Source: Isoetes taiwanensis | Taxonomy: Eukaryota > Streptophyta > Lycopodiopsida > Isoetales > Isoetaceae | DNA: 64,000 nt | Assembly: GCA_021234155.1 (NCBI GenBank) | Contig: JAJEKV010000006.1 | Span: forward strand, 23,623,568-23,687,567 | Direction of reading: 5' to 3' | In this document: positions 9,133 through 20,418 of the stretch, piece by piece | Position numbering within the stretch: the stretch's first letter is position 1 | Layout: each line of letters begins with the position of its first letter | Notes under the pieces: model-generated | The model's input: only the letters and a program-made list of their open reading frames with translations | The model's database searches: none | Told to the model about the DNA's origin: nothing | Program-made: the position numbers and the translations under genes

Positions 9133-9734
9133 AAAAATTAAATTCTTTTTTTTTTGATTGAAGGCTATATTTGTATTAATAAGTTATACATAGAGGTACA
9201 TATGTATATATGAGTACAAAAAATCAACTTTTTTGTCCTGGGAAGTGATTAACCCATTGATCTAGCTTTTAGATTCTAGGAAAGATCTAAGGCTAAAATA
9301 CTGCATTCAGTGTCATATGAGACTTAAAACTGAGAAGATCTAAAATATAGTTTTTGTCAAAAAGTCTGATTTCAGTTTCCTGGATTGGCAGATCCTGATG
9401 CTTCTCCAATTCTCCTTTTGTCCTTTCGACCCATTCCTTTGGTAGCAGAGATGAATGAGCAGAACGGGCAGCTGCATAGTTGACATTTAGATGGATTGAA
9501 ACGACCTGATTGGTCTATTGCTTCACAAATAAGTGCTCTTCTGGCGTCCAGGCTTTGAAAGCACGAACAGTCACAATGACAGTGGTCACCATGGTAATCT
9601 GTTGGGATGGCTCCAAATTGGTCCAGCCACATGGCATTTACCCCGAGATTAATCCGACTCCAGTTTAGCTTCTTCTGTGCAATAAGAATGTTACCTAAAA
9701 TGCAATAAGAATGTTACCTAAAAATTAAATTCTT
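9133..9734 (-). mobile_element. Retroposon insertion with 15-bp target-site duplication
   Basis: AAAAATTAAATTCTT occurs at 9133-9147 and again at 9720-9734. Directly inside the left copy is a poly-T run, which is the poly-A tail of an insert lying on the minus strand. The insert is about 570 bp. It holds an 86-codon minus-strand ORF (9632-9372) rich in Cys and His (HGDHCHCDCSC, later CQLCSCPFC) that I do not recognise. A 23-bp tandem duplication lies at its 5' end (9679-9719). The long TSD and poly-A tail indicate LINE-machinery transposition of a SINE, a truncated LINE or a processed transcript. Confidence 0.7.
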
Positions 9735-11422
9735 ACCTAAGTGTTCTTGTTGTGGATGCATGAGTTGATTTCTTAAGTTTTTAGGCTTAAGTAGATCTAA
9801 TGGTCGAGATTGATGGGATCTCCAGTTACCATAAAGGTTAATTGGCCAAGCCTTGAAAAAGTTCTTGGAGTATAAGAAAGCACTTAATGGAACAAAGTAG
9901 TCAGGTTAAGCATTTATATTTAGAGAATGATATCCGTTTAAATTATGTTAGGCTGACGAATTGATTGGCCAAGATTGAACAATGTGATCCATCTTATGGA
10001 TATGGAAGAAGAAGAAGATGAATAGAGAAATAACATATTTAATCGTGGTAGTAGCTAAACCATGAAGTTGAATAAAAGAGTTGTCAGATAAAGCCCAGAC
10101 ATGAGATAAGGCAGAGGGGAATGCGTAGACATGGGAAGTGCCATTTTTTAAAATCTTAGAATGTAATAGAAGAGTTGTAAGCACATCGTTCATGAATTGC
10201 AATCCGTTGTATGGGGTATATTAAATGATTTATCTGATATATAAAAATGGATGTACTTGAGAAAGAATAATTGATCTTGGCAGGATAATCTATTCAAGTT
10301 ATGACACTAGATGGGAATAAGAATCAATTGGACTATGCTAGGCTATAGTAAAGACAATATTGAAATTCTAGTAATGGTGCTTCCATGTATCGTACTTATT
10401 TGGCATGCTAGAAGTGATTACAAATTAATGGAGGGATGGTGACGGTGTTACTTGATTAAGGATATAGTCAAAGGATTGAAGTTGTAAACGAAATACATGA
10501 AGTAAGAGCTACATTGAAGCTTCAGTGAAATTAACGGCAATTAGTGTCTATAAAATCTTGTTGAAAGACTAACCATTGTGATGGGGTAATATGTATGGAA
10601 GTAGGCTAGATATAGAGGTCAAGTGTAAAGCCTAGGATACTTCTACGTCATTGGATAAACTCGTAGAGGAATTCTCTGTAGCAAGTGCTATAATTCTTAT
10701 GGGATCTTTTGTATCAACTTAAGTATGTTACCTAGCTATAAGATACCCAGACTGGGGGACTTGATTATGTGCTTTGCTTGTTACTTTTTGGATTTGGCCA
10801 CCCAAGAAGTCTCGAGAGATTCCATATCTAGTTCGACCTGAGTATCTCTTTGGAATGGCGGGTTTTTTTTTTTTTTTTTTTTTTTTTTTTGCAGGCACCT
10901 TCTTTACGAAAAATTGCATTAACTGCATTACATTTGTTATATTGAATTAGATGTGTATGTTCCTCTTTTCCTTTCGTTGTTATTGATGCATAGAGCATAC
11001 TCAATGTTATTAATATTTCAGTTAGTTCTAAACTCGGAGGTATGTTAAATTGAATGTTAGAAGGGTCGTGCATTGGAGCTATCTAGTATGTATCTTTTCT
11101 TTAGCTTAAATTACTTGTATGAAGCTAACTTTGAACTTTCAAGTTTGGAGAGGCATCATCTTGGATTGGAAGGCTGAGCAATTGTGTTTGACAAGGATGC
11201 ATCAGTTCTGAAGGACAAAATTCTATTCATTTGAAAGTATGTTGAATTGAGGATTAAGATGTGAAGGCATAAAGATAAGAGACCCGGGAATTAAGGAGGA
11301 AGACTATAAGTATATTTTTAGATCAATGGTTAGTTGTGTTCCAAGGAAGATCTCACAAAGGGAGATACAAACTGGATTTTTCATGAGTGCTCTAAGATGC
11401 GCCCATGAGGACATGGGTTGAA
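9735..11422. other. No supported gene; poly-T tract
   Basis: Decayed repeat-like DNA. A pure T run of about 30 bases starts at 10863. The right part ends in an LTR-element poly-purine tract, so some of this may be degraded pol sequence, but no pol motif is readable. Confidence 0.4.
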
Positions 11423-12300
11423 TTTTTGGAGGAGAGACTGTAACGAACCTAACAACTTAGCATCAGCATGAAGATGTAAGTAACGTTACCATTATATAAG
11501 AGTGCATTTTCAATGGTGAAATAAATGATTATGCGCTAGGATTGTTTGTAGATTTAATGGATTGAGGCATGATCTGAATTGAATTAACATAATCAAAGAT
11601 AGATTCTTGAATGTAAAAGAGAAGGAAAAGTAGTGCTTTTAGATTATCATCTGTGGTTTTTATATAATCATATAGTGGAGATTGATTTTGAATAGCTGAG
11701 AAATTGATGAGTTTAACACACATAATTGTATTACGGTTGGATGATGTTATTAAATTGTCTTAGGTTGTTGGTCCTTAAAAGTATATCATGTCGGTGATTT
11801 AATCGTTCTAGGAGCATGGGATCATACTTACGATTGTCAATGTAGCATGTTGTTAATGTTTGCATTTAATTAAACGAATTATGATTTATCATATCTCTAA
11901 TTTCGTTGGCTTAGTAAAATACAATTATGCATGCATGGATTGTTGTTAAAAGCATGTTTCTGGGATGTATGATGGTGTGGTTGGTTACCCACTAATATGG
12001 CATTATGGTTTGCTAGACAATTTGGTTGACATTGAGAATCCCTTGTTGGAATATGCTATGATATATTTTTATGCAAAGTGCTATAATATATTGGAGTGCT
12101 TTGTGATATAATCATGTAGGGCCGGAGTCTAGGTGTGATAGTCTAGACTCGCGGTTATTGCATAGTGATATGTGAATAGTTTATTTGGAACATCGGGCGT
12201 TGGTACCTTAGGGTTCATTGCTTCCTCACAATGAATGTGAATGGTTGTTTCTAAACAATGTTTTTGAAGTCATTGAACCATTGGCCTAGCGAATATTTTA
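11423..12300 (+). mobile_element. Poly-purine tract and LTR start (gypsy-like remnant)
   Basis: TTTTTGGAGGAGAGAC followed by TGTAACGAACC at 11439 has the form of a PPT adjoining a plant gypsy 3' LTR (TGTAACG). The preceding CGCCCATGAGGACATGGGTT resembles the usual end of gypsy pol. I cannot find the LTR's other end or a partner; 12300 is an estimate. Confidence 0.4.
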
Positions 12301-12311
12301 GGTCAATTAGA

Positions 12312-14280
12312 GAGAGACGCATTAGGAAGGAAGAAAGGAAGGAAGGAAGAAATTTTTAACGTCCACGGAACCCAATCGGGTTATGGGACCCAATACAAAA
12401 GAGAGGGTAAAAGCCCAAACTGAAACTCGGGGACCAAGCCCCGTTACCAAACCAAAAAGGCCGAAGCCAAGATCAAACGTGGGGACCAGCCCCAGTACAC
12501 AAAACCCGGGGACTATACCCCGTAACAAATCATAATACTAAAATAGAATAAAACAAAAGGGCATAAGGCCAAGCAGAGCTCGGTGGCAAACCAACTACAC
12601 GAACCTTTGCCCGGATCAAGTGGCGAGTGATCCCGATGATAGCCCCGCCCGGCCTCTATACACGCCCCACTTCCGGTGTAGACCAGGCCTCCATGGACGC
12701 CGCGCATAGTTCATCCTTCCGCCTACAGAGCCGTCTTTGGGTAAGGTCTTCCCCGATCGGAGAAGGGGTCCCTTTGCGGTGTGATTGCCATGGCGGAGGA
12801 TGTGCGGCTGGACAAGGCATCCCCGAACCCACCAATGAAATGGCCCAGGCGGTCGGGCCGACTGCTCAACTTCGACGGTAGCCGAGAGAATGCCATCCGC
12901 CTTTACGCATCACCTCGAAGAAACGGGTCACCTCAGCTGTCCCAGAAGTGTCGCTCGCTTCTTCCAAACCCAAAATGCGTAGGTTTAGGTCTAACGGGTG
13001 CTTTCGTCCGCCCGGCCGCGAAAAGCGGGACCCGCGGCAAGGCAAACAATCCCTCGGTGGCGGCCGCGGGTATAGGTGTGGTATCATCGGCTGGGCGTAG
13101 CATCCACATGCTCGGACTCTAACCCCAGATCGCCATCTTTGCTCTCCTGCCGACTGTAGCAGCATCTCTAAAAGCTGGACCCAACTTCCCAAGCGCAACT
13201 GAGCCGATGTTCCTGTGAGTGTGACTGCCGATTGGACCGTGCGCATTCCGACCAACAAATCTGGAGGCAGACAATGGATCCGAGCATCAATCCAAGGCTG
13301 CAGCATAAGATGCATCCGGAGCAGATTGTGTGTCTGGGTGTGTCAGTATAGGACGCTACGGCCCAAATGATGGGGCTGCCTGAAGATATGGCGCAATCGC
13401 GGGGTCATAGGGCCTATTCAAGACCGGCAAACTGACCCTAATGAGGTTCTTTTTCTTTCAGGGTTTCTCGGCCATGCGCTTGATCTTACGAGCCATTCTA
13501 ATGACAAGGTGGTGAGGGAGAGAGCAGTTGCAAGGGGACCGGAGCAATTCGATCCTAGCGGTGAGCTTGGATGCAAAGGCGAATCCAGAAGGCAAAACAA
13601 GGGACAACACAGCAAAAATCGGCCTACGGATTACAAGAAGATGAGCAAGCAGATAACAAGTTGAGGTCCAAAGGTTCTCGGGGAGCAAATCAGAACAATA
13701 AGAAGATGGGCAAACAAAGCCGCCTATGAAACAAAAGGAAATCCCGGGCGTGTAGCGAGGATCCTTCAACCAGGCTTTAAACCGGACCTAAACCAACACC
13801 AAACTAAACAAGAGGTAACCCGTATGGCCGAATCACGGATTGGGATGACCTCGGAAACCAGGCTTAAACCCAACTGAGGCGCGTGGCGCTTGTTGCTTTG
13901 ACCCTGCCAACTTACATGAGCTTGAACTGATGCCAGACTATGCTGGTGATGCTATAATCGTACCCGTACTGGAAAAAACTGTAAAAAGGGGGTGGGATCT
14001 TGGGCGGCCCGATTGGCGGACTCACCCGGCAAATCTTCTGTGCACAAATCCTGCCGGAGTCGGGGTCGGAGCAGGGCAGATGCTTTGCGAGGATCCGAAC
14101 GGGCCGGCTGCACCATTGTGGTCTTGATGCGTAAATGGTAAAATCGGGGCGGTTTGGCTTTACTTTGCCGCAGAAACTCCCTGGCATAGATCTGATGCTA
14201 GCCCCTAAAGGGCTTACGCTTGGCGCCTTCGGCAAGGCGGTGGCGCCTGAAGGCGCCTTAGGGTAAAGGGCTATAAGCCG
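12312..14280 (-). mobile_element. GC-rich retroposon ending GGACGTTAAAAATTTC plus CTTC/CCTT tail
   Basis: On the minus strand the element ends GTGGACGTTAAAAATTTC and then runs into a CTTC/CCTT simple repeat (12326-12351). The same type of 3' end is seen at 27604 and 43818 (plus) and at 37549 (minus). The body (12360-14280) is clearly richer in G+C than its surroundings. Several frames are open on the minus strand (13315-12866, 13769-13458), but none shows reverse-transcriptase motifs. Near 14215 a GGCGCC-rich inverted repeat lies at the possible 5' edge. The right boundary is uncertain. Confidence 0.45.
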
Positions 14281-14689
14281 TGAAAACCCAATGGAGAGAA
14301 TGTCAATTGTTCCTGCACTTATAACTTGAGCTACAGAGGTCAGATTCAAATGATCTTGGGCAGAGTGCTTGCCATGCAGATTTGGCGGTAATATGGTTTT
14401 TATTATAACTTTTAAATTCGAACTCTGTTTTGAATGTTCTTTGTTACCTTTGAAAGCTCTCTCCGAGATCTTTTTGATTATGTATGATATACCCATGTTT
14501 GGTTAAGTTTTCTTGGTCAAGATAGCACATATCCGGGCATATTTGATAAGGTTTCAGACCCCACCAGTTGATTAATACATGATTTGCATAGTAGCATAGT
14601 GATTTCCCGTTGGGCTGGCCAGTTCCAGGTCTGCAGACATTGCTTCCTGGCTTTTAATTTTGGCTTCACTGGTTCAGTTTGGTCCAAGT

Positions 14690-15240
14690 ATCATCTCGAC
14701 AGAAGGTATTTATTTGTTTCGGTTGAAAATATCTATTACAGAGCTTAGATTGCCCTTGCCTAATACAACACAACCACATATACTTACCATGACTCACAAA
14801 CTCAGGACTATGGCAAGGGAGACTTGCAAAGCCAAGAACATGACAAGAACACCGCCGACGGCCTTTGTAAAATCCTATGATTCTACCATTGAGCCATACC
14901 TCCTTGCTGCGCCCTTTTTTGGACCCCAACAGTCTATTTTGGCGCAAATAGATGCACTGAAGCTTCAAATATAGTTCTGGATATGGTTTTGGTTAAGCTA
15001 GATGCTCAGATTCAATGCCTGCCAGTCCTTTCCAGGATTGAAACGATCTGGTCCAACACCACTATCGCAGGGATATTCGTCTAGTTGCCTTTGGAAAACT
15101 GGATACAGCTCTTGGAGCTAGTGCTTGAGTTAGCAATTAACATTAGTGTGCCACCACTAGTGTCTATCACAATGCCTGAATGTGGACAGGGTAGACATGC
15201 CCACACAGACCTCGACTCAGGAATTGTTGCGCACTGGACA
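14690..15240 (+). repeat. Dispersed repeat, copy 1 (pair with 26640)
   Basis: From TTTCGGTTGAAAATATCTAT onward this segment closely matches 26640-27110 in the same orientation over about 500 bp with scattered substitutions. Shared landmarks are ACCATGACTCACAAACTCA and GTCCACACARACYTCGACT. The weak ORF 14660-14974 is also present in copy 2. The family is unknown. Confidence 0.7.
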
Positions 15241-17244
15241 GGCAGATATTCCTACTTCTGAGACAGGTAAGCAACTAGAGGATGATCAGCACACACCGAC
15301 CCTGTGCCTAAGCATTTATTTTACATATAATTTTCCTAATAATGTCCCCAGTTCTTCTAGCTGTGCCATGCACGAGAGATTTGTTTTACATATTTCTTTG
15401 TAGGCATTTCTTCTTCAATGATTCAGGGATCTTTTAACTTTTTTTTTGTTGAGCTAATCCTGCAAAATCTTACGTGAGCACCTCAAAACAGTAGCATTTT
15501 ATCTTATGAAAATAGAAATTGAATAGTCTATCTTAAGTATTCATCATGTGTTGATGTTTTATCCGGATATGCATGATAATTCAATTTGTACATATATTTG
15601 TTTGATATTTGCATCGTGCAGTTCTTATATCCTGAATCGAACGAACGGCTATTTTGGTTTGCAAAATATAGTCCATGTTTATTGCAATCACCACCTAAGA
15701 ACTTGTTTGCACCACACTTTTTTTTGCACCAGATATTCTATTGTATCAAAACGCAAATTCGTATATGTTTTTATGTGAAGGACAATAAGATTTACAATTT
15801 TTAAGTTAGATTGAACAATAATGCAAAGAACTTAAGCAAAATCCAACGAGGGCCTTTTCTGATGCATTATAAAATTGTGATATGTCTAGTTAACAATGTA
15901 TGGGAAGACTGATTTGCAAGTGAAACGAAACTACTATAAGAGCTTCCATAAAAAATATGATTACAGATGGCCAGAATGATCATTCATGGTTTCTCTAATA
16001 CTTTTGAAATTTGAAAAGATACCATTAGAAAAGCCACCCCTATATCTCTGGATAAGCAGGATAAATAATATGCCTCACTCTACGGTTGGAGGTAGGGTTT
16101 TTTTTATGCATGCCACATGTTGGAGTTTCTACATGTTGGCTTTTCCTACCCAGGCTGACCCAGGCATAGATTTGCTTATGAGGTAACTCCATGGCCTATG
16201 CTTGTGTAACCATTGGATACTTTAGTTTTCCAAGTGTATCCCTAAAGTATGGACTACGTGTTTATGTTTTTAAATATTCCTAGAATGGGATGTTTATTTT
16301 GACATGTTTAAGACCACGATCCTTCTTAGGACGTACTTTATAGGTTGAATAACATGGCTTTTTTGAATTTGCATTTGGACCATTGATTTACAATGGGCAA
16401 AATTTGGGATATATGGTTTGAGTGTTCGCTCAAATAGTAGCCTAATGTTTATTTCCATTTATGAAGGGCAACTCCATAGCATACCCAGGCAAATCTTAAA
16501 GTAAATCTGTGGCAGAAAAATTCAAGAGGCAAATCCGTGGCTTTGGTTTTTTCTTCCTGACATCATAAATTAAGGCTACTGTCTTACATTTTTCTTATGG
16601 TCTAGCTCAACCAAGGGAGGATAATTATGATTCGCTCGTAGAGGTGAGTTTATGCCCGCATATACATGTTTCAATATGGTGAGCTGGCTTGACTTGTTTT
16701 CTCCAGCAAGCAGAGCACGGACTTTTGTGCTCCATATCCTGATCACGGCACTCCTTTTACCTTCTCTGATGAGAAGCAAACTCTGATGTGGCGTTGCATG
16801 GCATAACATGTCATAGGGCAAAGCATGGCTTAGCAAACGATGCTAGCATTCTGTCTACGGGTCTTCAGAGCAGTACATTTTTTGAGAGCTGAAGCAAAAG
16901 GGCCAAACAGGGCTATGGCGGCCAGCCAATAAATAGAAGCTCTGATCTCCAATACAGGTCAGTTTTCCTCATTGGAAAATTGTGGCATCATTGTCCATCT
17001 GCAAGTGCAATCTATGCTTCTGTATATGAAGTCTACCTCAAGATACACTTTTCCATTTTGGAATCCGTAAACAGGCTCTGGCTCTGATGTAACAAGTGTT
17101 TTCGAGGCATAAATCGATGTGTTGTTTCACTTTAGATACAGATTTGACCAGGCTTGTAGCTTGTGCGTCAGGCTACAGATAAGCAGAGTGATCTACATTT
17201 ACAAGAAATTAATCCACAATCTAGTGCCTAGACAGTTTTTCCAG
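15241..17244. other. No supported gene
   Basis: AT-rich sequence with only short frames. I see no conserved motif, RNA gene or clear repeat. Confidence 0.5.
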
Positions 17245-17429
17245 TGTGAAATTTGGTCTATTTACTGGTGACATAAATGTACATGAGTATGAATCTTTTG
17301 CTGCAACTTATAAAGCATGCTTCAAGAAAATATGGAGTTCCCTTGGGCAAGGATATGCTAAATGTTCCAATTCTGTTCCTGATACTCAAGATGAGGATGG
17401 GCTTATGTTTTACATCGAAAAAATACCAG
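17245..17429 (+). CDS. Possible orphan exon
   Basis: The interval is bounded by a good acceptor (GTTTTTCCAG) and a donor (CCAG/GTATTG). It encodes about 61 residues of protein-like sequence, including KFGLFTGDINVHEYESFAAT and DTQDEDGLMFYIEKIP. I do not recognise the family and find no matching neighbouring exon, so it may be a gene fragment. The downstream coiled-coil gene starts 3 kb away on the same strand; a link is possible but unsupported. Confidence 0.3.
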
Positions 17430-19883
17430 GTATTGCAGTGATGATTTGTGTGATACTTATACATTAAGGAACAATTAAGATCAATATTTTTTTAAAAAAA
17501 TTTCTGTTCTCAAACCTATACAGGTTAAGTTTGCTAAGTGATACTTTTCTCCGTTATGGTTTATCCATTTTATTAAGGTGAATTTATGAATGCACATGAA
17601 AGCTAATAGTTATGGCCTTGGGATGACTTCAACATAAAGGTAATGATCAGGGAAATGCATCTGAGTGTTTACTAAGGCATACAACAGCTTATCCATCTTA
17701 GAATGGTAATTTTTAAGAAGTTATTTATGATATGAACAGTTATGGCTGATACTTTGGTATCGAATAAATTTGTCTTGATTATTTAGTTTATTCTCACATA
17801 GCTCACTGTGTCTATGGGCAAAAGGTCTACATTAGGTGATCGGTTGACAACCGAGAAGCCTAAGGTACCTTTTGGCCCTTGCATCTTTACCCTTATCAGG
17901 CTAATGATGTATTATTTGGCTGCAGGTACGGGCTTCTCTTCTTAATGTAGTCCTTTTGTTCAAATAGGTTTTAGGTGAGCTGGAAATTTCGCACTGGAAG
18001 ATGATTTGATCAGGGAATGACTTGAGGATGTTAAATCATCTACAAATACATGGATTTGCATGGCGGGAGACACATGCTTATTTGCAAACCTTTTTATTTG
18101 CACTTTGAAACGATGCTAAGGTACTCTGTTGCTTATTGTAACTTTTACTGCTACAAGTGGGTTTTGGCTTGTACTTTCTAGAGAATATGTTCTATGTTCT
18201 TACATAAAGTATTACCATTTTGAAGAACAATTCTTGGCTGTACATGTTAGCTATAACAGGCTGGTTCCTTTGGACAAAGTGTTTTTCAAATAGAACTTGT
18301 AAGTTATATCCTGGAAATGCCAATCTTATGCTGGAGACTTGTTAAACTTACAAATATTTTGATACGAATGGAAGCTCTATTATTAGAGGCTGTGTGTTTG
18401 TACTAAGACACTACAATTCTGTATGCTATATTCTGACTTCAATATACAGCAGTAATATTTTGGGTTTCAAAGGCTCATGTACGAAAAGCTTAGATACATG
18501 CATAATGTTTTTGAAATGGCTACTTCTCTCTAGCCTTGCATGGCTTTAATTTTCTATATTGTTTACCTTGAATACGATGCTTTCTCTGAAATTAAAATGA
18601 TGGGATATGGATAATGGCATACATAATGGTGACCATTTATGTTTTAAGGCTAATCTAGTACCCATGGTCCTAAGTAAGGCCTGTTCTAATAATTTTCTAA
18701 GATTTTTGTAACTGGATACCAAGGAAGAATGGTACCATCCTGGACTTAATTGTTCTCGTATGGCCAGATAAGACAGCAAAGGGATTGACCAATGCTGATG
18801 TTTGCGCTAGTTTTTACTAGTTCAAGCCGGTTTTTTTTTTTTCCTTGAATATTATATTTTTTTGAAAGTTTTTGTTTCAAAATATTACTATTGTTTTGGT
18901 AAGAATCACTTACCAAAAAAAGGATATATTTACCCCTGCAAAAAAGCCAATGTCGTTTGCAACACTTGGTTATATATGTATATTTTCCTTTGTTTCAAGT
19001 GTACATTTTTCATTTGCATGAGATTTGCTTGGGCCATTTCAAATTCCTATTATCGAGCATTTGAGATAGGCCGAAGTAGTTAAAGATTATGGCTTCAAAA
19101 GTGAAAATTTAAAAACTTAAAATGAAGGCTGTCGTCCGAGCATGGGTGCTTGGGCCGGTGTACTCCTATGTCGCTATTCTTGTACCTTGTTTCTTATTAA
19201 TTAATTTTATCCTTCAAAAAAAAAAAAAAAAAAGTTTGCAACTTATTTTAGTCAGAACTAAGTCTAAGCCGCAAATGTTTAATGGAGGGGTATTATAGAA
19301 TATGATATTGATTTGTACACATATAGGGGAGAGCACTTATTTATATCCATTAAATAAAGAAGTGAAACAATCACAAAATTTTTGTCCCAAATAATATGCT
19401 TTTAGAATAGAATAGAATGAAATAGGCTTTTATCGTTCACAGAGAACAATCGGCCTATGGGACCAAAAAAATAGAGCGAAGCACACTTACACTTAGATTA
19501 ACATAACGTGTGCGAGTAGTTTACGATTCAAAAGAAAAGAAAAAACCCAACAACTGAAGAACAACGATCGATTTCCATCCACTTAGGTCTTTGTACTAAT
19601 GATATATGAATGGTGAGATCCTATATGATACGTTAAATTATTAAAGGGCTAACTTATAAAGTGAGAACTTTCAGTGAGTAATTTCAACCAAAGCCAATAT
19701 GAAGATACACTATCGGTTATGTGCAACAACGTCGGGCACATGTTTACTAATTGATCCCTATTTTGCTTATTTAAACTGTTGAATTTAAAGTAATCTGGAC
19801 GATTTCCTCTTTCCTTAGGTCAAATTAGGAAGACAATTTCTTTTTTTCCTTTTTTTATCGAAAGGGTGTAAGGGTCAGTATTG
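17430..19883. other. No supported gene; retroposon tails
   Basis: Non-coding. A poly-A run at 19217-19233 follows text that looks like a retroposon 3' end (plus strand). At 19398-19470 the minus strand shows GGTCCCATAGGCCGATTG, then GAACGATAAAAGCC and a TATTC-type tail, related to the retroposon end at 27580-27676. Confidence 0.4.
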
Positions 19884-20117
19884 GTTTATCAAAGGTTTTT
19901 GGCATGGAAGGGCAGCTTTTGCAGCTAAAACTTGTTTGTTCTGGAGTGGTTTGAACATGAAGGAGCCTTTGATCAATCATATGAAACGTCTGGCATGTTA
20001 GTTTATCAAAGGTTTTTCGCATGGAAGGGCAGCTTTTGCAGCCAAAACTTGTTTGTTTCGGAGTGGGTTGGACACGAACGAGTCTTTGATCAATCATATC
20101 AAACGTCTGACATATTC
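19884..20117 (+). repeat. Two tandem 117-bp units
   Basis: The unit starting GTTTATCAAAGGTTTTT at 19884 repeats at 20001 with about 90% identity. 117 bp is exactly 39 codons. The second copy and most of the first are open in one frame, giving repeated RFxAWKGSFCS and FDQSYxTS segments, so a decayed coding repeat is possible. It lies about 300 bp upstream of the coiled-coil gene. Confidence 0.75.
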
Positions 20118-20418
20118 TGTTTATAGATGATGGGAGTTCAATAACTGGTGTTGTGCATACCCGGATTTAGCCTTGTGGGGTTTGATTTTACGACAGTTTA
20201 GAGGACAACCCTTTGTTGCATCAACAACTTGTTAGGCAGCAGTTGCAGCAGACTTGCGCCACATAAGGCTAGTAATAGGCAAGCGGTTGCTATATCAGCA
20301 GACTTATGCCACGTAAGGCTAGTAACAGACGAGAGATCTAACGGCTTGGATTATGGAGCTGGACACGTCACCACTAGAAGCCCTAAAGCCCACAGACTAG
20401 CAAAACCCAAACCATATT

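Noticed and set aside
12866-13315. 149-codon minus-strand ORF in GC-rich retroposon
   Set aside because: No reverse-transcriptase or endonuclease motif; composition follows base bias.
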